Below, in pieces: positions 56,838-64,000 of a stretch of DNA of 64,000 nt (the first letter of the stretch is position 1; each line of letters begins with the position of its first letter). The notes beneath the pieces were generated by a model that saw nothing but the letters and a program-made list of their open reading frames with translations, ran no database searches and was not told where the DNA came from. The position numbers and the translations under genes are program-made. Origin of the DNA: Pleodorina starrii (Eukaryota > Chlorophyta > Chlorophyceae > Chlamydomonadales > Volvocaceae); assembly GCA_030267565.1 (NCBI GenBank), contig BRXU01000023.1, positions 1,339,001 through 1,403,000 of the forward strand, written 5' to 3'.

Positions 56838-59653
56838 ATGACCTGGCATTCCCACACGACCACGCCGAAGAGGCCCCAGCAGCTGCACAACCCCAGTGAT
56901 TGGCGCGGGTGGCTTAGATGCTGGCCACAGCGTGGCCCGTCGTGGGGACGGTGCACGGGCAGGGCACCTGGACGATGTCCATCGCCATGCCGGGGCGTCA
57001 GCCATAACATCATCGAGGAGCTTGTTGACTCCCCTGGGTCTCCCTTCCACTGCCTGGGACTTGCAGACCAGCAGGAGGTAAGGCCGTCAACTTATCGCCC
57101 AAATCGATGCGCCGCGGCAGGCGGGCGCCCGGGCCGTCATCCCCACCCCGGGCCCCTTGCTAGGCGCACGCAGGGCTTCTCCACTTCTCCCCCACACCTC
57201 CAGCCAGCTTGCCCGCCCTGCTTTCTGTCTCCCCTGTTTTCCTTCTTCTCCCTTTTTTATGTATGTATGAGACGCTTCCGACCTTCCCCACCTACTCACC
57301 CATCCACCCACCCAGGCGGGCGGCTACACCCGCGCGCTGCGGCGGCAAGTGGGTCAGCTGCGCCGCCTCAAGGCCGACCCCCGGGCCCTGGCGCTGCCCG
57401 GCCCTCCCGACTGGTCGTCGCTTTTCTCCGACCCCCACCGACCCCTGGTGGTGGACCTCGGCTGCGGGGCGGGGCGCTGCATGATGCTGGCAGCCAGAGC
57501 AGCGGAGCAGCGGCAGTGGAATGATGAGCGGCAGGAGAAGCGGCAGCGGCAGGCGTCCGAAGGGTGGGAGGAGCAGCAGCGGCAGCAGCGGCAGCGGCAG
57601 GCGCCGGAAGCGTGGGCTGCCGGCGGCGGCTGTGGCGGCGGTGACGGCGCGAATTTTCTGGGCGTGGATGTGCGGCTGGCGGTAGGTGGGGCTGCGGGGC
57701 GTGTCGTACAGTGCCGTGGTAAGGCACCGTATCGTGCGGCTGGGTGGGGGCGGGGCGGGAGACTGGCCGGGCGAGAGGCGGGGGCGTTGCTTGGAGGGCG
57801 GGGGAGGGGGGTCGGGGGGGGGGGGTCGGGGGCAGTTCAGTACAGTACAATACAGTACAGTACAGTACAGTACAATACAGTACAATACAATACAGTACAG
57901 TACAGTACAGTACAATACAGTACAAACCTCTCCGTGGAGCCACCGCTACCCCCCCAGCCCCTCTCCCCCCACGTATATGCTCCTCGGCCTATACGTGGAT
58001 AACCCACCAAAACACACACACGCACACACGCACACATCCCCTCCGCTTGTCCGCCCTCCTCCGCCCCGCCCCCGCCTGAGCCGCAGCTGACCTCCCGCGC
58101 CGCCGCCTGGTCCCAGACCGCGGGCCTCAGCCACCGCCTAACCTTCCTGTGCGCAAATGCAAACGCCAGCCTCGCGCAGCTGCTGGCGTCGTACGGCAGC
58201 AGCTGTCGTACGACGCCGACTCCGGTCCAGGGCCCGATGCCGCGCCGCGCGGGCACTCCGGCTGCAGCCTCTGTCCAGGAGCCGCTGTGCGTGACTAACA
58301 AAGGAAACACGGCCGCCAGTGTCAACAGCACTAGCAGCAGCGGCAGCACTAGCAGTGGCAGCAGTGGCAGCGGTAGCAGCAGTGGCAGCGGTAGCAGCAG
58401 CGGTGGTGGCGGCGACAGGATCGATGGGGTTGGCCGTGTGGCGCTGGTTTGCCTGCAGTTCAGCGATCCACCTGTACGGCGACAGGCGCTGGTGGGCGGC
58501 AGCGAGCTGGTGTCCCAGCTGGCGGATGCGTTGGAGCCGGGAGGTAGGTTTCGGTTTCTGGTTGGGAGTTGGGGTAGTTGGGAGTTGGGTTGGGGCGGGG
58601 AGGTGGGTTGGAGGCAGGCGGGGAGGAGGCGGGTGAAGCCGCCCGCCCGCCCGCCAGCCCGGCGATGGGAACTGGGAGAGGAGCTGGGTTTGGTTGGGTT
58701 GGTTGGTTGGTTGGTTGGTTGGTTGGTTGATTGGTTGGTTGGGTTTTCTTGTGGAGTCGAGGTGCAGGGGCGGTGGGTGTCCCCGAGGTGGGTTGTGGGC
58801 TGTGAGCGGTAAATTCTGTTGCGGCCCGCCGACTGATCGACCAACTCGCTGTGTATCACCCCCGCACCCGCCCCCGCCCGCCGCCGCTGCAGCGCTGGTT
58901 TGGATCCAGTCGGACGTGCCGTACATCGCCCGATCGCTGCGCGCGCTCTTCTGGCGCCACGGCGGCTTCGCGCCTAGTGCCCGCCACGCCGCCGCCACCT
59001 CCGCAACGCGCACGCGCCACTGGCTGCTGCCACCGCCGCCGCCGGAGGCGGCGGCGGCGGCGGCACCGCCGCGCCCCGCATCGGCGTCCGACCATCCCGC
59101 AACAGCGAACACTTCGACGACGGAAGCAGCGGCGGCGACGTCCTCTGAAGAAGCTGTCGACGCGGCGGCGGCGGCGGCGGCGGCCGCCGATGGCGGCGGC
59201 AGCGGCGGCGGACCGTCGACGGCGCTGCCGTTGCTGCTGCTCCAAGCGGACTTGTCAACGTATCGGGAGCCGTGGCTAAATGAGGAGCAGGTGGCGGCGG
59301 TGGCGGAGCACCACCGGAGCCGGAGCCTTCTCCGAAACCAGAGCCTCCTCCTGGACAGGCACGGCCTCGGAGGGCGGGAGCGGGCGCAGGGGAGCCGCCG
59401 CGAGGGGGTTGATGCGGGCGAGGGCGCAAGCGGTGGCGGCGGGGAGGTGGGATGGGGTGGGAGTGAGGAGGAGGCGGGCGAGGGTGAGGTCGAGGGTGAG
59501 GGCGGCGGGGACGAGGGTGAGGGCGGCGGGGACGACGGCTGGCGGGGGTTGCCCTGGCTGGATGCCAATCCGCTGGGGATACCCACCGAGCGGGAGGTGT
59601 ATGTGGAGCGAGGCGGGAGGCCCATTTATCGGCTGCTGCTGGTGCGGACGTGA
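56838..59653 (+). CDS. tRNA (guanine-N7)-methyltransferase, TrmB-like
   Basis: Exons 56838-57077 (first exon uncertain), 57316-57681, 58087-58543 and 58893-59653 (TGA); phases agree; about 607 aa. The SAM-binding motif is PLVVDLGCGAGRCMML; then NFLGVDVRLA, the LTFLCANANASL strand, and VALVCLQFSDPP where TrmB proteins have (F/C)PDP. After that come ALEPGALVWIQSDV and, at the C-terminus, ANPLGIPTERE...IYRLLL, the plant/cyanobacterial TrmB tail. The family makes m7G46 in tRNA. Very long Gln-, Ser/Gly- and Ala/Glu/Gly-rich insertions roughly double the normal length (~220-300 aa). The KxxHxKRR segment expected after the PDP motif is reduced to VRRQ, so activity is not certain. Exon 1 codon use is unconvincing; an organelle transit peptide might be encoded there. 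Confidence 0.72.
57836..57925. repeat. (TACAG/TACAA)n pentanucleotide microsatellite
   Basis: About 18 units of the 5-mer, alternating between TACAG and TACAA, lie in intron 2 of the TrmB-like gene. A copy of the GGCCTATACGTGGATAACC module follows it at 57983. Confidence 0.97.
58691..58741. repeat. (GGTT)n tetranucleotide repeat
   Basis: About 12 GGTT units with one GATT variant, in the last intron of the TrmB-like gene. Confidence 0.95.
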
Positions 59654-60245
59654 CGTGACGTGTGCGGAAGCGTGGCACGTGGCAGCACGTGTGCGGTATC
59701 TACATGTGCGGAACGTACCGTAACGTAAAGCTCACCAGGCGCACTGCCGTGCGTTCTGCACCGGCGCCGGGGCGGGGGAAGGGTGGGGGTGGAGGGCCCT
59801 CTGCCCATTACGTCTTGCCGCAGCGCCTTGCGGCGTTGCGGGGAAGGGCATGAGAAGGTGCGTTTGGGCTGCGTCGTTGGGTAGTGGTGCTGCGGCGGCC
59901 TGCCTGCGGTGCACGATGTGACGATGCTAGCCTGGCCGGGCGTACGTGCGCGCGTGTGTGCATCGTGACTGCCTTTGTCTCTACCGGTACCACTGACCTA
60001 ATATTACTGTCCTCACGGGGGAAGACAGTTTCTGCAGGGTTGTCCTGGAACCAACAGAGATTGGTGGTTCCGGGTCGTGGTGGTTCCGGATCGCCTGGTC
60101 GCCTGAAAGATGGGCCGCTGCCCGCTGTCTGCTGTCGGCGGTTTTTGGGGCATCGGACAACAGTAGTCAATGTAACCAAAGCCGTACATTTCTAGCGAGG
60201 ATAGTTGCGAAGTGATCCATTTAGGTGGGTGTCGCCGTCTGCTGC

Positions 60246-60283
<38 letters not shown>

Positions 60284-60749
60284 AGGCGGCATCTTCATGA
60301 GAAGATTCGGGACAGCAAAGCCCAACCCAGCCGGACACAGAAGCCGGTGCTGGGCCGCAAACTTTACACGGCTGAACGGCGATCAAAAGTATAGGACCCC
60401 TCTTTTGCCGGGGTGTACCACAAGAGTTTCGACGGTGAAGGCCACGAGGCGAGGCGGCGAGGGCGGAGCACACGTCTCGCGTCAGACGCCGAGTCCGAAA
60501 CGTGCCGGCGGCCGTAAGCAGCAGCAGCAGCTACCGGGCATAAACATTGTGATCCCATCGCCCCTCATTCGCGGGCCCCCCCGACCCTTCCCGACACCCC
60601 ACCAGGCTGGCAGGCCTCCCTCCGTCAGCCCGCCGACGCTGCAGGCGCGGACCGAACCGAAACCACGGCAGCAGCAGCTGCTGCTGATGCGGCAGCAGCT
60701 GCTGCAGAAGTCGTACACTCCTTCACTCCATCAATCGCCCTCTCCATCA
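59654..60749. other. Convergent 3' region of the TrmB-like gene and a minus-strand gene
   Basis: Contains a TGTAA at 60171-60175 that could end the TrmB-like transcript (518 bp after the stop) and a (CTG)n run at 60239-60282. Frames reading through the CTG run look repeat-driven. I see no further gene. Confidence 0.55.
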
Positions 60750-61665
60750 TCACTCCGCGTCGGAATCGCTGTCGTCGGAATCCGTCAGGAAATCGTCGGG
60801 CTGCCGAATCTGCATTGTACGACGGACGTGTACGGCAGGATGTACGCCAAGGGTGAAATGCGTCAGTAACCACCACCTAGCTACCGGACGGGCAGGTTGG
60901 CTGGAGGAGAATCTTAACGGCACAGGGTTATGCTGGGGACAAGACATGAGAGGCGGGTTGGCCCTTGCGTGCTGGCTCGAGGGCGCGTCACCGGCGCGGA
61001 AAGCATCGCACGCGGGAATGGTCCCGGCGCATTCTAATTCTGCGACATGGTCGGAACCCGAGCCGAGCGCGGTGCCTGGTGCGCACGCACGCACGCATGC
61101 ACGCACGCACCCCCCCCCGGTGAGGTTTTGGTCGCACCTACGACCCCTCCCAACCCAAGCCCCATCACTCCGGGGCACGTTCGATATCCATCGGTTTGTG
61201 TGCGACACTAGCACTGGCCTGCCCGGACAGAGCACGGATGCGGGCGTGATGTAATACACCCCACTGCCCCGCGATCCCCCGAGCCCCGAAACCAACAGCC
61301 GTGACACACGCAGCCGCCCCCTGTGCACGCCCGCGCCCGCAGAGCCGCCGTGCCCGCCCTGTGCCCGCTAAGCCACCCTTACCGCCCAACCGGCAGCGCT
61401 TCTCAGGTGCGGGTACCCGGATGCCGGCCAATGAAACCCCCCTTTCCCTTCCGCGGATGGGATAGGGAGGCCCCCAGGCCCCCCCACACCTCCCTTATGA
61501 ACTTCCAAATGCCCGTGTTCGCGGCCCCCGGGGTCGTCCCAGCGCCTCACCTTCCAGCCTGGGTTGGATCGGATTGAATGGTATCGTTACAGCAGCCGGG
61601 GTGTCGGCGGCGGCGGCGGTAGCAGCAGCCGCCAGCGGGGGCGCGGGGGTTGTCACAGTCGCCAT
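60750..61665 (-). CDS. Possible small gene with Ala-rich N-terminus and acidic C-terminus, unidentified
   Basis: Two convincing pieces on the minus strand. 61665-61551 starts ATGGCG, encodes MATVTTPAPP...AAVTIPFNPIQPRLE, and ends at a strong donor (AAG|GTGAGG, phase 1). 60809-60750 follows an acceptor (GCAG) and encodes IRQPDDFLTDSDDSDSDAE and a TGA. The middle exon or exons are unresolved: a candidate at about 61150-61095 reads VSHTNRWISNVPR, but the phases do not connect to the last exon. The pieces may also be the end of the gene upstream. I do not recognise the protein. Confidence 0.35.
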
Positions 61666-61914
61666 GGCACCGTTGCCGGCAGGAGCACAGCAGTGGCGGT
61701 GCCGAGCAGGGAGAAGGGGAAGGTTGGGTGGGGGGCACGGAGGGCGCGGAGGGAGGCGTCACATCAAGGGAAGAAGGGTACACACGACCTGCCGCTGGCA
61801 GGTGCGGCAGTTGCACCGGTGACCCTGATTTCGGGACCGCTGTAGGAGGATTCATTGGAGGGAGGTTGCCGCCTGGTTGCCGCCGCATCTCGGGGATCCA
61901 GTGCGGCCCCCACA

Positions 61915-62010
61915 TCCATATCCCTACCCATATCCAAATTCACATCCTATTTTATATCCACTTTCAATTCCAATTCCACTTTCAATTCCAATTCCAAATC
62001 CAAATCCATC
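61915..62010. repeat. Degenerate (ATCC/AATTCC)n tract
   Basis: Imperfect repeats of CATATCC and TCCAATTCCA, just past the donor of the minus-strand exon ending at 62017. It is much richer in A+T than its neighbours. Confidence 0.85.
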
Positions 62011-62016
62011 ACCCAC

Positions 62017-63417
62017 CATCCGCCTTGAGCGCCACACGAACCACCGTGAACGTCGGCACATCCGCCCCCGCCCCCGCGCCCGTCGCCACGCCCGCCACGC
62101 CCGCCGCCGCCGCCGCGTCCCGCAGCGGCAGCTCCGGAACCAGCTCCCTGCCGCGCGCCAGCACCCGCTCCCAGGGTCCCGTGAAACCGTCCAGTCGGTG
62201 CAGCGAGTCGGCAGGTGCCCACTGGAGGGCCGCCGCGGTGGCGGACAGCAGGTCAGATACGGTGGCGGGCCCGGAGGCGGCGCCGCCACCGGTCTCCGGC
62301 AGCTCCAGCTCGATGGGGTCCAGGCACTGCGGATGATTGCGGTGGTGAAGGATTGGAGAGGGGAGCGTGCAGCGAACAAGGGCAGCCGCGGGGCGCCTCA
62401 AGCGGAGAATGAGGATGTGCGTCCCCCTCTCCTTCTCCCTCAAAAGTTGTGCCACAGATTGATGCGGATCGGCGCACCATGCCACCATCTCCTGTATGTA
62501 TGGGGGTCATGGCTCGCCAAGGAATCGAGACACGGGAATCGAGACACGGGAATCGCTCGCGGCACCAAAACTCCCCACACTTGAGCCAGGCGGGTTTCCG
62601 AATGCAGGCAGGCAAGCAGCAGCTGCCGCCCTGCAGTTCTGCAGGCCCTGCTGGGAGCCCAAGGGCTAACACAGTCGCGCACGCACCCAAAACCTCCCCT
62701 CTGAATGGAAGCCCCCAACGTCATCCTCCCCTCCCCCCGCGGGGGGTTATCCATGTGTATAAAAGCCGTGTAGGCGAAGGGGTGAGCGTGATCTAGGTAC
62801 CTGTGTCTGCGTCTGCAGCGACTCCTTCCAGTACAACGACCAATTCTCGACCTGCGGTTGACGGGCGGATGGTCAAGCAGCAGGTGAGGCAGGCAGGCAG
62901 GCAGGCAGGCATGAGGTAAGGCAAGTAAGCAGGGCGGCAGGCAGGCCGCCGGCAGGCGGTAGGCGAGGCAAGTCAGTAGAGGCCACCTGGCCGTGTCAGG
63001 AGCTGCGGTGCCTCGGGAGGCTCGGGAGGTCGCGTCGGTCGGACTGTACCCATCCCTCGATTCATTTATTACGGTATCCCACCATCCATCCCAATTCCCT
63101 AACAACCGCCACGATGTATGACACCCACATCGACTCCAAATACGGGATACATGATGAATGATACGGCATATGGGATATGGGACACGTGAATCGTGATGCG
63201 GGTGGGGCGGTACCTGAAGGCGCGGTTGGACTCGGACCTTCATCGTATCGGTGATGCGGAGCAGCGTAGCGGCAGACGGGGTCGACGGCGGAAGGCGGTG
63301 GGAGAGAGGGCGGAATGCGGAGCACGCTAGGCAGGGTGGGCGGGGCTTGCTGGCTCCAGGCAGTACGTAGAGGGTGCGGATGCTCTTGAGCCGGCAGGCA
63401 GTGCTGCGCGACAACAC
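62017..63417 (-). CDS. Exons of an unidentified minus-strand gene, partial model
   Basis: Three exons join in phase 0: one ending at 63214 (open from about 63417; encodes ITDTMKVRVQPRLQ), 62851-62801 (VENWSLYWKESLQTQTQ) and 62326-62017 (CLDPIELELPETGG...DSLHRLDGFTGPWERVL...TFTVVRVALKADG). All have good acceptors and donors. The last leaves in phase 1, so at least one further exon is expected downstream; the 61665-61551 exon may belong to it. The start is not located. No domain is recognised; the mix of hydrophobic and charged residues and the clean splice sites support real coding. Confidence 0.5.
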
Positions 63418-64000
63418 GCAAGGAGAACTGCTGCGGACAGGGTATGTCGCTGCAAAGCCACGTCCCTACGAAAGTACGCCTCGCCTCGGAAGCGAGTGGC
63501 GCAGCGTGGCCCTACTTGTGCCTTTGCCCTGCTTGTGCCTTTGCCGATCCAGTCACCGATCCAGTCACCGATCCGCCGGAAGTGCGAGAGTGTGCAGCTG
63601 CTGGCTGGTCGCTTTCCTGACTGACGGGGCTTCTCTAACACTACGTACCCCTGAGCAATTGCAGGACTTGCTTCAGCGCACGTAATGAATGCTAGTCGGT
63701 ATTATTACTGTTATTACTGCATGCACCACAGGTGGGCACTGACGTAACGTCCGGGATATGTGTGGATGCGTATTTGCGTAGCCTGCCTGTGAAGGGGAGA
63801 GGGCCTATGGGCGCGGGGTCGGTGGAGAGCATCTTGGAAGGCTCCAGGGGCTCCGCGCGCGAGGGCCTTGCGTGCATCGCCACTTCCGAGAACGTCCTAC
63901 GCGAAACGATAGATCGACGAGGCGATACATCGCGACGTTGGAAGACGACCGCAGGCGTTGCCGATACATAATGACATTGTTTGCACTAAATGTATGTCGA
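63418..64000. other. Right end of the window, unresolved
   Basis: No gene model. Plus-strand stretches such as LTLRTPEQLQDLLQRT (to 63685), and the frame after an AG at about 63731 (GTDVTSGICVDAYLRSL), look mildly coding-like but do not splice together in phase. A GATCCAGTCACC tandem triplication lies near 63545-63572. Confidence 0.4.

Noticed and set aside
56896..57077. Alternative frame of TrmB exon 1 that looks like a transit peptide (SAITSSRSLLTPLGLPS)
   Set aside because: It leaves the exon in phase 2, which would put the next exon out of the SAM-binding frame.
60225..60869. Plus-strand frame through the CTG run
   Set aside because: It begins with a poly-Cys reading of (CTG)n and overlaps a minus-strand exon with better signals.

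Overview
The window looks like nuclear DNA of a volvocine green alga (Volvox or a close relative; species not decidable from the sequence). Reasons: GC-rich coding sequence with Ala/Gly/Gln/Ser homopolymer stretches, many short GT-AG introns, start context such as CAAAATGG, TGTAA poly(A) signals, and CCCTAAAA telomere-like tracts inside introns. I rebuilt exons by hand from splice sites, phase continuity and similarity to protein families. Coordinates inside named genes are therefore models, but nearly all junctions keep frame.

Layout: (1) 1-4.8 kb, two tandem copies of a mitochondrial-type 2-enoyl reductase gene (MECR/ETR, MDR superfamily). Copy A is cut by the window edge and carries an intronic 34-bp minisatellite; copy B lacks its N-terminal exons. 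(2) 6.55-13.56 kb, a very large ankyrin-repeat protein with a 5-kb exon and membrane segments at its C-terminus. (3) 17.9-24.8 kb, a 12-exon FIST-domain protein. (4) 26.7-32.6 kb, minus strand, a 13-exon NUP85 nucleoporin. (5) 33.6-41.6 kb, divergent from NUP85 with a clear TATA box, a 15-exon protein with a C-terminal BIRC6/BRUCE-like ubiquitin-conjugating (E2) domain. (6) 44.3-52.5 kb, an 11-exon multi-pass membrane RING-H2 protein whose RING is split by about 300 residues. (7) 54.5-56.1 kb, minus strand, a type II membrane methyltransferase-like protein. (8) 56.8-59.7 kb, divergent from it, a TrmB-like tRNA guanine-N7 methyltransferase. (9) 60.7-63.4 kb, minus strand, exons of one or two genes I could not identify.

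The genes do not form an obvious pathway, although an E2-like and an E3-like ubiquitin gene are neighbours. The most striking shared property is repeat content. Three short interspersed sequence modules recur in introns of nearly every gene, usually close to the 3' splice site. A 12-bp palindrome, GACCCRYGGGTC, recurs in introns and, in frame, inside coding exons of four different genes. GTACGAC/GTCGTAC words forming small hairpins are also scattered throughout. No rRNA, tRNA, CRISPR array or complete transposon was recognised.
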